Shown here: piece after piece, positions 37,920-48,700 of the stretch
Numbering within the stretch: the first letter of the stretch is position 1
Layout of the letters: every line of letters starts with the position of its first letter
Assembly: GCA_026874595.1 (NCBI GenBank)
Contig: CM049311.1
Location: 72,398,453-72,462,452, forward strand
From: Sipunculus nudus
Lineage: Eukaryota > Annelida > Sipuncula > Golfingiida > Sipunculidae
Length of the DNA stretch: 64,000 nt
Direction: 5' to 3'
Position numbers and translations under genes: made by a program
Notes under the pieces: model-generated
Told to the model about the DNA's origin: nothing
What the model saw: only the letters and a program-made list of their open reading frames with translations
Databases searched by the model: none

Positions 37920-38310
37920 GGAAATATGAAAGGTTTTCATATGGAGATCAACCTTGAATCTCTGACAATTTCCCTATGTCTTTGGGTTCAGCATTTTCAT
38001 GAATGTTCTTGGAAACAGTCAATAACTTCTTGGGAAACAACAAACAATATGTTTACGAAGATCAACTTGAAAACCTGATCTCCATTATTTGGGTTCAGCA
38101 TCTTCATGAATTTTCCAAGAAACTGTCAACACTGTCTTAGAAAAATTCAAAACATTTATCTTATCTAGATAACCTTGAAACCCTAATATATTTTTTTTCT
38201 GTCTTGAGGTTTATTGTTTTCATGAAATTTCCCCAAAATTCATCAATACTTTTTCAGGAAACAACAAACATACCGATTTATATGCATATAACCAAAATAA
38301 AATCTGAATA
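37920..38310 (+). repeat. three diverged tandem units of about 110 bp
   Basis: GGGTTCAGCATTTTCATGAAT at 37984, a near copy at 38091, and GAGGTTTATTGTTTTCATGAA at 38206. AACCTTGAA and GGAAACAACAAACA elements recur in the same order. Heavily diverged. Confidence 0.6.
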
Positions 38311-40346
38311 CTGAACAAATTATTTCTAATATCTCTTTCTTTGCCTCAAGTCTCCATATTTTTTTTTATAATTTCTCTATAAAAATTATATTTGATATCA
38401 ATCCATAACTTTTAGCTGTCTTATTTATGATATATGCACAAATTTTAATCCTGCTTTCACAAAATGATTTGTAAATCTCTAAAATCCAAACAGCTCTTTC
38501 TTGCCTAGATCAAGATCCACATTTCTAAACAAGTAAAAAAAAAACGAAGGCAAACTGACACACTTGTCAACAAAATTTCATTATAATCAGTTACTCGCTT
38601 GAGATAAAGCATCTGCACAGAGAAACTGTTACAGAATTACAGATAGACACCGGTAAATAAATATAATCTTTGCTTTAACTGCAACGATGGAGATGATGGA
38701 ATTGTCCCCTGTCATTGCCAGAAATGCAATCAAACAAAATCAAACAAAATCGGTCTGTTCTTGGGAGATTCCATTTACACAAGCCTTGAGTGTGACAAGT
38801 TGATGCTAATCCTGAGTGAATGTTATAACCTCCCCTCAAAGTAACTGCTGATTGAATAGGTTTTCATTATCATCAGGAGATAAATGTGCTGGAATAATGT
38901 CTTATCACAGCTCCTTATTGTCAGTCCCTGCTATAAAAAGGAGCGTCTGTGCCTTATTGGGACCACTCACTGCTTGACTGGTCCACATCCAACTTCCATG
39001 TTTACACATCCAGTCACCATATATTTTTATTAAACATGTAATATTTTACAAAATATCAATATGTGCATGCTAGAGCCTGTTCCTTGGAAAATTCTCAGCT
39101 CTGTTACTGAAATTCTCAAGCTTTAGATTTGAACTTAAATCCCATGGCCATCATCAAAAGACTGGTATGCTTTCCCCAGGTGGCCACATGACAACTCAGG
39201 CCTGAGCTTCTATATTAGGAAATACCTTTCAACATGTCATTCATTCCAAAACATAAACTCCATAGGAATTCCTACTGATCATTTCTGTCTCAGTTAAAAT
39301 ATGAAACAGGCAATCTATGAGGAGAGAAACATCAATTTAAAATATAAAAAAAATAATTTTTTATAGTTTTAACAAATATGTTCTGAATTTTTCAACTTGT
39401 TTTTATTATGTTAGTAGGCCTCCTTGAAACCAGGTTTTCCTTACATGTGGAACTTTCACTTCAATATCAACTGTGTGGATTTAATGGTAAAATCTATAAA
39501 AGAGTGGAAAGATGATATTAAAATTATGTTTTAAATTTAATTATTAAATTATAAAAATTAACAAAAATGTGTTTATTGAATAGATTACTAAAGATGGGTT
39601 TTATACAAGAATGATATCTCAAATTTCTTAGTAATCTGTTAATGTGTATTAAACAATGTTAATTGTTTACCAGTCAATACATATTAACAAAAAAAAAGCA
39701 AAAATAGCCTTGCGCCTTATTTAAACCACTTCTCTGACCAGTAATATTAAATATCATTGAAATTATTAAGTACTCTCATCAGCTGAGGATGACACCTCAC
39801 CTGTGAAGTACTCTCAACTAATGAATATCATCAAGTAATAGGAGACCACTGCACTTAGAAGTCTCCTTTACCTGTCCCTGTACTGAACTATATGATAAAG
39901 GACAGCCCCCTACAGGAGTAGACTCACAGCCTGTGTCACAGCTGGTATCACTGGATCAGCACAGCCTGGGGACAAGGGAGGATGCTGCTGTAACATTAAA
40001 CAAGCCCTCCTGCTGACAATGCTGTTACAGCGCTACTTACAGGTCAAGATAGCCAGACATCACCAAATGGTCTTATATATCCTGATTGCTATTCATTCCC
40101 AGGGTGTGAACTGTTCTGATGTGAATGTTATTTAGTGTCACTAACTGTTATAAAATTAAAGACTTTTCAGAAATTTTGAATTTCCTATAATTTTAACATA
40201 TCCTGTAATACATCTCCCATCAGGGGAACCCATCCTTACATTCAAAATGTTACATAAAATCATTACTTATCCATTTACACAACTCTTATAGTCTGTTCCA
40301 CAAAAGGGCGCCCATTGAAATTTTGCAATATTTTCATAAATTGGCA
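38311..40346. other. AT-rich spacer, one weak exon candidate
   Basis: Mostly featureless; GC rises at 39890-40040, where a weak exon candidate lies. Confidence 0.35.
39928..39987 (-). CDS. weak candidate exon, 20 codons
   Basis: On the minus strand CTTGTTTAATGTTACAG could be an acceptor and GCT|GTGAGT a good donor. Between them 20 codons are open (QHPPLSPGCADPVIPAVTQA). An alternative acceptor, CCCTTGTCCCCAG, would shorten it. It ends in phase 0, as the exon at 37453-37528 requires. Too short to stand on its own. Confidence 0.22.
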
Positions 40347-40773
40347 GATTAATTTCAGATGGCCAAGCCAAAGCTAAAAGAGGTATACGCTCATCGAGCA
40401 GCTACAGGTTACTGCAGTCAAGACCTCAGCCCTGTGCACTCCTTATGCATGTTCTCTGAGCCAACAGTCGCAATGCCACGCCAAGCCAAGCAGGGAGCCA
40501 TAGCGGGCGCCAATGTCCATTCCGAGCCGTTGACCTTTTTAGAAAGCTAAAGCATCCACAGCCACAAAGCCAGAAGCAACCGACATTCCCTCCACCGATC
40601 CCAGCAGCAGAGACCCAGCCATGTCATTCGAGAGCCGAACCCGATCTTGTGAACGACACTGCTTGGAGACCCATAGCCCTTGTACTTGCGATTTTGGCCA
40701 TTTGGACCGTATTAACTGGGTTTCCCGGTTATGCAAGTTTTTTCGTCATAGGCAATGATTAATTTCAGATGGC
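40347..40773. mobile_element. GC-rich 393-bp insertion between 17-bp direct repeats
   Basis: GATTAATTTCAGATGGC occurs at 40347-40363 and again at 40757-40773. The 393 bp between them are clearly GC-richer than the AT-rich flanks. A long exact direct repeat around foreign-looking DNA suggests a target-site duplication of a retro-inserted sequence, for instance a processed gene fragment. The plus strand holds a frame starting at the ATG in the left repeat (MAKPKLKEVYAHRAATG...). Another frame ends with a hydrophobic run, WRPIALVLAILAIWTVL, before a stop near the right repeat. No poly-A tail and no known family are seen. The repeat also reads as a splice acceptor plus ATG (TTAATTTCAG|ATGGC), so an exon duplication is an alternative. 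Confidence 0.5.
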
Positions 40774-43020
40774 ATGTTGCAATGAAGGAGTGGGGTGTTG
40801 GTCTAATTTACTATAACTAAAGATTAATCATACCTAGCAAAATATTAAAACAATGCAATTAAATCAATATATGAGAAAACAGTTAATCTGCTGTTAATCG
40901 ATGCTGAATGTAGTTGTGAAATTTAGGTATTGTGATCGCTCTTTTTATTTAAAGAAAAGACACCAATTTATCTTGAGGTTTCAGATTGTTTAGTTAGAAC
41001 TGAAGTCCTGAAGAGAAGTTTAAACAGTACTGCTGTTAACCCCCCCCCCCCCCCAAAAAAAAAGGAAATGTATGTCCTAGTTACTGAGACACAACTGAAA
41101 TGTATGTAATCTTGGTTTGTGATAAACATATGTGGTCATTCACCACAAGAACATATAATCATGTATAAACAGAGCAAATATCCAGGTCAGGTGGATTCTG
41201 GCTAATACTTCAAGCTACTATGGGTCATTTTGGTAAATTTCTTATTCTAGCCATGACCAATGGAATGGTCAGCTATAATGCATGGATTTATTCATTAAAA
41301 CTTAAAGCTTGCTTTAGGAAAATAAAAAGAGCCTAAACATATTGCTGTTGAGTGACAAAGCTCAGTTAAATATGACCCAAGGCATAAAATATGTGTTATT
41401 CATGATATAATTTATTAAATAATTGTTTCTGAAACACAGTTAAATCTGATATACCTAATAAAAACATAACTAATTCAAAACTCTCTCATCTAAAAAGCAT
41501 AATATACAGGATAAACAAAGCTGTAGATAAATTATTACCAAGCATCATTCTCTAGTGTTGAACCTTATATAAGTAAAGCAATAAACATAAGCTGATTTAC
41601 AAAATAGCCACCTCCAGAAATTTTGTGTGTGTGTGAATGAGCCTTATGTTTGGGGTAATGGTGCCATTTGTGCCCTCATCTCAATCCATTCATAAAGGAA
41701 TCATACAAAATGGAATATTCTTTTAATTAAAATGTTGGCCACTTGTTCCATAATTATTCACCAAATTTTCTGAAGATTTATTTTTGTTGCTACTGCCTTA
41801 GTTCAGTTTATTAGATGTAGGTACTTCTGAAATTAGTTTTATATTCTTGGCATGTTTACTACTACAAACTGAGTCTGGCGAAGTTATTTAACCTGATAAG
41901 ATATTATGTGGATGTGTTATATTTAAAAGAGGCAACTTATATGCATGGGTTATAGATATAAAGAGACCAAAGATGTGATAATGTACAATGATTAAAACTT
42001 ATAACAGTCCCTTTCACCACCTGTTGTCCATCTGTTTTATTGTTGATTTTTCCCCTAGAAGTTTTAATTTTTCATCAATTATTTCCTAGAAAACTGGAAG
42101 TGACAACCTAATATGGCAATAAAGAATTTTACATAAATTCCCAATATATGTTTCACAACTTTTTCATCTCATCGCAATGATCTGGCAGATATGATGTGTT
42201 TCTGCATGAGAAGCCATCTTTATTTTAACTGGTTATAAATTTTAGAGTGTTAACATGACATCATCCAATCATGAGTGGTCAATTGAGGTTATTTTTGCAT
42301 GTGACAAATGACCTTGACTCCCATAAGTGGGTCTGATATATTGTAAAATATAAACTGATTTCTTATATTTTCAAATAATTCTGTTTCTAAAATAAATTGT
42401 AAGATAGATATTCTATTACCTAGTAAAAATTTAGGTTTTTTAATCCTCTAGGTTTTTTATCCTCTAATCTTCACTACAATTGTTTCCCGTGAAATATAAC
42501 AAATAAAAAAAATTTATAGCAAAAATACAGGTGGACATGAGGGGATGAACCGGATTGTAGAGCATAAAAAAATAAAGTGGAACATAAAACAGCTCTACAT
42601 GACTGATGACATGGAGCTGACAAAAGAGTTTACAAAGGTGGCCCAGTGACGCTTCATTTTATACTACAAGTAAAAAAATTGAAAAAAAATGCTGTAAAGG
42701 TACATTTAACAGGTAATGATCCTTATGCAAGCCAAGAGGTATGTATGACCTTACTGAACACTGAAGTTAACTGATTCCTATCCCAAAAATAGGATGTTAA
42801 GTATCTTGTACACAGACAGACAGACAGACATGGATGAACATGTAGACTCATTCTAACAAGTATCAGCATAACACCTTCAACATAATGTAGTGACATCTGG
42901 TGGATTATTTTGGAGTTAATGGGGATATTAAGTTTTTATTCTAGCACAGGTATGCTTTTTCCTGAGTGGTGATTGATAATCCTTTATCTCAAAAAGTCTT
43001 GACACCAAATCTTTTCTTGA
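40774..43020. other. AT-rich spacer
   Basis: C15 at 41040-41054 followed by an A-run. A short GACAGACAGACAGACATGG stretch at about 42815. No gene recognised. Confidence 0.4.
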
Positions 43021-43028
43021 ACAGAAAT

Positions 43029-43030
43029 AT

Positions 43031-43077
<47 letters not shown>

Positions 43078-43088
43078 TAATAATAAAT
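43029..43088. repeat. (AAT)n microsatellite
   Basis: About 15 uninterrupted AAT/ATA units followed by impure ones. The region to 43270 is nearly pure A/T. Confidence 0.95.
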
Positions 43089-43269
43089 ATATTATTATGA
43101 AAAAGTAATCATTATGAAAATTGTTGAAAGAATCTATATTAAGATGTTATTAATAATGAAAAAAATAATAGTATAATACAGAATATAAAATATGAAATAT
43201 GTAATGTTATAAATATATTCATATGTTTATATATAATTTATATATGTTTATACTATATATAAAAATACA

Positions 43270-44745
43270 CTAGCCAATGAAGGCAAAGCTAGTGAGGCCA
43301 GTATTTACAAAGTGGATCACTGGTATGAGGACGGGATGACACCCCATGCCATGTGGCTCATTCAGTGGATATAATAGCTCCACTCATGCGGGTATTCATC
43401 CGGTAGTGCCTCAGCCGGGAAGTCCCTATCAATCACCCTCAACAAGTAAACCCCTCAGGGAACACACATGACCTTACTTGCAGTGGTATGACTGATCTCA
43501 AAATCTAAAATTACAGCACATAAACCCTGGCATCGGCAGTACACAAGGAGCTTGATGTAACTGTACCTGGCGGACACTAATGCCACACCACAGTCACGAT
43601 GTGAACACATCGCTTCACGCATGGACAATGAGTGGGAAACCTACACTGTGAACATAGCATTTTAGTGAAGGACAATAGGTGATGAGCTGGGAGGAATTTT
43701 AGCATGAACAATGACAAATACACATTAGCCAGGATCTCCCATGTGATCAAACATAATTTCCACTGCCTCAATAGTTGAATTCATTTACAGATGCAGTCAA
43801 CACACTTGTGGTGTTTGCTTGCACCAAAAATGATGAATTATTAAAACTGCCCTGGATCTAGGATAAAAAATTGGAAAAAAAATCATATTTTAAAAATTTT
43901 TTTGCGTCCTGATGTTCTTGGGAATGTCTGCACATTTTTTTTTTTGGCACCCTCATATCCTATCTGCTATATATTTAGTAGATCTACATAATAATTTAAT
44001 AAAACAACATAAAAGATTTTCATTAATATAAAATTAATGAAGAAAGGACACTTTTCAGTCTTTTAATTCCTAAAGAAATAAAAGGCTACTTTAAAAAGTT
44101 TAAAGAAGTACATTGCAATTTGTTTCAAAGCGTGAAAAGCAAAATCAATAAGTAAATGATAAGAGAAAATGTTTCAATTTATATTTAAAGAAATAGATAC
44201 AATGACATCATTAATTAAATAAATAAGCTGTCTTTATACAACATGTTCTGACTTGCGTAGATATGTGCATATCATCTGAAACTACATTTACTCAGTCAAA
44301 ACCCTGAAGTAATTTTATGAAATATAAACATATCTCACCAACCAGCACTGATTCAAGATAATGAGTCAAATTTCAAGGTCAACTATTGTAGTTCAAGATA
44401 ACTCCTGCCCTGATGTATTTCAATGCTTTTTGACTGACGATGTAGAATCGCTAGATTATGGACATCTACCAGACTCTTCTCAAAAATATATGAGCCAATC
44501 TGATAATTTTGAGGTCAGCCTTATATAAAATATTTCCATTTTCACATTTATTTCTCAAAGGTTTTCATTGTCCTTAATCACAAGTGCACAGCATGTTTGT
44601 ATGACTAGGTTCCACTAAGCATGTTCAGCACATGCATGTTCAGTACACATTCATAATAATGGGTTATTCAAGTGCCAAACAACAGACATCTATATCTACC
44701 AGTCTGCCCAAAACTGGTTTATACTGGAACCTGTAACTAGATAGC
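43270..44745. other. GC-elevated block then AT-rich sequence
   Basis: 43275-43700 is GC-richer and carries two short protein-like plus-strand frames (…YKVDHWYEDGMTPHAMWLIQ and LYLADTNATPQSRCEHIASR) separated by stops, with no usable splice sites between them. After 43780 the sequence is AT-rich and featureless. Confidence 0.3.
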
Positions 44746-44749
44746 ACTG

Positions 44750-45614
44750 TGGTCAGTCGCTGCAATAATGACTAATGTACAGCCATCTCTTACAGAGCAG
44801 CTTGTCATCAGGTACAGGGTTGTACCTGTCTTCTGTGGCTGCTGGAGCTGGCATTCTTAGATTTTCCCTGAATAGATGTCTCCAGCAGGGTCACAGGCAC
44901 AGACTCTTCCTTTTTACTACCTTTTCTAGTCCAAATACATGGGCCCGAGGTGACACTTGTGGTAGATTTATCATCCATATATCCAACAATGTCAAACAAT
45001 GTAGCTACAATGTGTCGGCAACCCCCCATCTAGACCCCCCCCCCCTTACAAGAACAGTACCCTGCATGAATGCGACTGACAGCAGAGACATTGCTTAGGA
45101 TCATCCATACATTATAGTGGTTTAAATTAGTGACAGGGTCCTTCTCCCATGTTCTTAATTGGCTTTTCTTTACTCTTTACTGCAAAGTATGTATCCCTGT
45201 GATACTGATGTACCTCGATGTGTTTCACATACCCATCCTTTACCATGGTGTACCCTTCCATGTTATAGTATTCCCTGAGGTTTCTCATATTGTACTCATC
45301 AAACGATATTAAATAATTGTAAATGTCAAACACTGACAGGACTGGTAAGACAACCAGGTTTTGACTGCCTCCTTCTTTAATTTTTCCTGGATTATCAAGC
45401 TGGATTCTGTCAGATGTAATTAACTTATCACCCAGTACTTCCTCCCTGTCCACAATCAAGCCATCTGGGTCCACCTCTAATCCCATTTCATGGCTAGCAT
45501 TACACAAGTCAATTAGCTCAGCGTTTTTTGCTTAATTGAGCTGCTACAACCCCTCCTTCTTTCAGATACGACTGTAACTCTTTAACAGATTTTTTTGCTT
45601 AAAATTGTATCCAT
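44750..45614 (-). pseudogene. SWIM zinc-finger family protein, N-terminal part, frameshifted
   Basis: The minus strand starts MDTILSKK at 45614. The protein then continues through frame changes: SVKELQSYLKEGGVVAAQL; then ELIDLCNASHEMGLEVDPDG and the long open block to YFAVKSKEKPIKN (45507-45127); then DPVTNLNHYNVWMIL; then the zinc finger CSCKGG...DGGCRHIVATLFD (C-x-C-x(n)-C-x-H, SWIM type); then CIWTRKGSK, PVTLLETS and, after another shift, YNPVPDD. I recall this order from a large multicopy family in molluscs and cnidarians, whose members also carry a C-terminal YqaJ-like nuclease domain. That part is absent here. Breaks occur at A7, A6, near GGAGAAGGACCC, and at G11 (45035-45045), where an in-frame TAG also appears. 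Either a decayed copy or homopolymer errors in the assembly. Confidence 0.8.
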
Positions 45615-46085
45615 ATTTAATGATTGATCTATGATAGGACTGTAACCCCCGAGTGGTCAGCTAGTGATACAGCCTGCATCTGACCGATGTCCAGATGCTG
45701 TGACCTTAGCTTGTTTGCCCCTACATCAGCTTGCCCGTGGCTTAAGTGCATACGCCCTATTAATAATTCAACCAGCTGTCCAAATTCCTATCCCCTGTGC
45801 TGGTAATTACCAAGTAAATTGGTTGGTCTCCTGTCACAGGTTGCCCTGACCACACCCGATGATTGATGATTGCTCACGATGACTGCTCACCTGCTCACGT
45901 AAAATTAGTTCCAATTGCCTCCAGGCAGACCCACTTGACCTCTGTGGGACAACCTGTTATAATGTTATGTCCAAGTCCACTCACAATTAATGTAATACAC
46001 ACTGAATGTTACCTTTCCAAAATGTAAGCTTACTTCATCATTAGGTTAATTAGACACAGGGCCTGGGTGACACCAGGATACAAAA
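45615..46085. other. spacer with no recognised element
   Basis: Moderate GC, no supported frame or repeat. Confidence 0.35.
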
Positions 46086-47702
46086 ATAAACAAGGGACCC
46101 ATGGGTCACGGCACACAGCTGAAGTTTGAAATTTTTACCAAATGCAAAAATATGAAAATATTCTATTGTAATTTTTTTCTTTATATAAGCATATGAGAAG
46201 CTGAGAGGAAAGGGGCCCTCCTACTTGCTTATAGTAAAGTTCTAAATATGTGATTGCAAATTAATACTCTGACAAGACTGTCATGAAGAAAAACAGTAAC
46301 AGTTTTGAGATACTGTGATGCATATAAAAAATTTACAGATGGACAGGCAAGTGGACAGAATGGACTAATACCTTTATTTCACTTTCAAGAGAATAATGCA
46401 TTTAAGTTTATATATAAGCCTATTTTTTAGCATATCCACTTTTTTTCCATTAATAGTTTTTATCTGATTCATTTTTTTTTATTTACAAGTTTTATAAATT
46501 TGTAATAAAAAAAATTGAAAATATAAGTTAAAATATTAGAATTCTAAGTTGCAATCATTATATATCCAGAGAGTAGCCAATATTGGGTCATATTATGCAT
46601 ACACATCTATTTTATTATTTTAAAATCACAAATGTTTAAACTGAATTTTAAAGAAAATAATGCCACAACATGGTATCTACAAGATTATTCCTTGAATCAC
46701 TATTAACAAGTTTTGCACATTGGAGTTTTCAGTACATGCTTAATTTTATTCACTGAAATGAAATAAAAGATACAGTAAATTTGATAAAATAAAAACATCT
46801 TTTCAAATAAAGTATACACACTGTTGGTTGAACGAGGAACAAACAATATCATTGTGCTAATTACTATCTCAGCTATAATTCATTACAGGAATTAATATTC
46901 AATTTCACACCTGGGGAAGTTTTTACTCTTCTGAAGTAAGGAATTACTTATCTGATGAACATCCACACTTTCATAGCAATACACCACTTTGTGGACACAA
47001 TTAAATGTGCACTTAAATCATTGTAACCCTGGTGGTACAATACAAAATCTAAAATGTAGCATAGCCAAGAATAAAATAAAATACAGAAAATTATAACATT
47101 CATCTAGTTAATGCACCATCTGGGGGGGGGGGGGGGGTAGTGCAGGGCAGAGGGGAAGCCTTACATAATGCAAGTAAAGGCTGTACTACCAGGTGGGCTA
47201 GATGTAACCAACACTTGACATGGTGTATGGAAACTTGAATAAAAGCTGCTCTTTTCAATCAATTCCTTTGAAATTTCAGATTTTAAAAGATTAAATCCTT
47301 ATGTATGTATGTTGTGAAAATAAAATCAACAGTGCTTACAGGGAAAAAACGTGCCATTGCCAAATTTGGACAAAATTTAAGGAATTGATTTTTTATTAAT
47401 GCTAATAACTTGACAAATTTGCAAAATTCAGTTCTAATTTTCGGTAAACAATTGAATCTTGATTAAATGAAGTTAAATTCCTGAAAAAATGTCTCCAGCT
47501 TCAGTAATTCTCATGTTAGGTGAGTAAATATATTTCCTGATTTTTAAAAAATTGCATTATATTTGGGCCCATAACTTCAAAATAATACACAATACTGACC
47601 TAATTTTTGGTATATTCATAGAAAATGTATAGAACTATATGAATACTAAATATGTTAAAAAACAGATCAGTGGTTTTGATATTAGGCAGCCTTGAAGTGT
47701 AA

Positions 47703-48039
47703 GGCCAAAAAAAATAAAAGGTATGGTTCTCAGGCACCGCCCGCATCAATTTTAAACCCCCGCATCAAAAATTTTTATTTTGATTTTCAACAGAAACTTT
47801 CCAATTTTGAGCTGCTGCTGCTCAGACATTTCTTTCAAGAAGATAAAACCATACAATTTCCTTTGTTTTGTAGTGCTTTTCCTTGTTTATCACAATAAAA
47901 CTGTTATTTTCATGCTTTTCCCTTGTCATTTGACATTTTAATCGAAACATACCAAAAAATATAAAATAAAAAAAGCGCCCGCCCGCATTGATTTCTGAAA
48001 AAAAGTGCCTGAGAACCATACCTTTTTTTTATTTTGGCC
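47703..48039. mobile_element. Harbinger-type MITE, complete copy 2 (337 bp), nested in family A
   Basis: Nearly identical to the copy at 26722, with the same GGCC-starting inverted ends and TATGGTTCTCAGGCAC. Flanked by TAA at 47700-47702 and 48040-48042. The undisturbed family A copy at 20718-20745 reads CAGTGTAACAATGGG at the corresponding point, so the empty site can be seen inside this window. Confidence 0.92.
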
Positions 48040-48247
48040 TAACAATTACTTTTTTATGGAAAACGGAGGTTTTTCCTTAATATCTCGAAGGAAAGAAGTA
48101 CTAATGACCCATTTTTCGGTATGGTAGGAGATTTTGGGGACATCTAATGGTATGCAAAGTTTTGGATTTGTAGGTCCAATGGTTTTAAAACGTGCCCTGT
48201 TAACGGCCGGACGGACAGACTGACGATGGACAAAGGACCACGACTAT

Positions 48248-48276
48248 AGCTCAGATGACTTATAGTCAGCTGAGCT
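48248..48276 (+). other. 3' terminal hairpin of family A
   Basis: Arms AGCTCAGATGAC and GTCAGCTGAGCT with loop TTATA, followed by an A-run. Same as at 21626. Confidence 0.85.
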
Positions 48277-48439
48277 AAAAAAATGATAGGAAGCGAGTGC
48301 TACAGCCCTGTCACGTAGTCCCAAACCGAAATGGAAACTCTGCAGATGTACATACTTAGGTTAAGAATTAGATAAGTCAGCATTAAAAAAAAATGGAGGC
48401 CGTTACCTCCAAAAAAAAAAGAAAAAAAAAAAAAGATTA

Positions 48440-48700
48440 ATTAATTGTTACTAGATTTATGTGGTTATTCATCTATCCATCTGTTCATATTTGTGCAAGG
48501 CCAGTAACCGACCCTAAACTAAATGGTCAAATGCTGTTCATATGCTGATTTATCTAAGGTAGCACACACAACCACAGTGACTGACCCTAAACCACAGGTA
48601 AAGATGCTGCTATTCAAGAGGTAATAAATTAAGACTACAGTAACCAACCCTTAACCACTGGCTAAAATGCTATTTTTCATGAGGTGAAAGCTAGAATACA
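48440..48700 (+). repeat. three diverged units of about 70-80 bp
   Basis: ACCGACCCTAAAC, GACTGACCCTAAACCAC and AACCAACCCTTAACCAC each precede AAATGCT / AAGATGCTGCTATTCAAGAGG-like text. An old minisatellite. Confidence 0.5.

Larger units (their letters stand above)
46091..48290 (+). mobile_element. family A element, long copy with nested MITE
   Basis: A probable leader begins near the palindromic GACCCATGGGTC at about 46096. AT-rich text shared with 52.5 and 54.2 kb follows (e.g. ACAACATGGTATCTAC, TTTGCACATTGGA), then G16 at 47122-47137. The core runs from GGAAAAAACGTGCC through TTTGGGCCCATAAC (about 47562) and GGTAGGAGATTTTGG to CGGACGGACAGACTGACG and the hairpin. A 337-bp Harbinger-type MITE interrupts it at 47703-48039. 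No proteins are encoded. Leader limits are inferred by comparison between copies. Confidence 0.7.
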
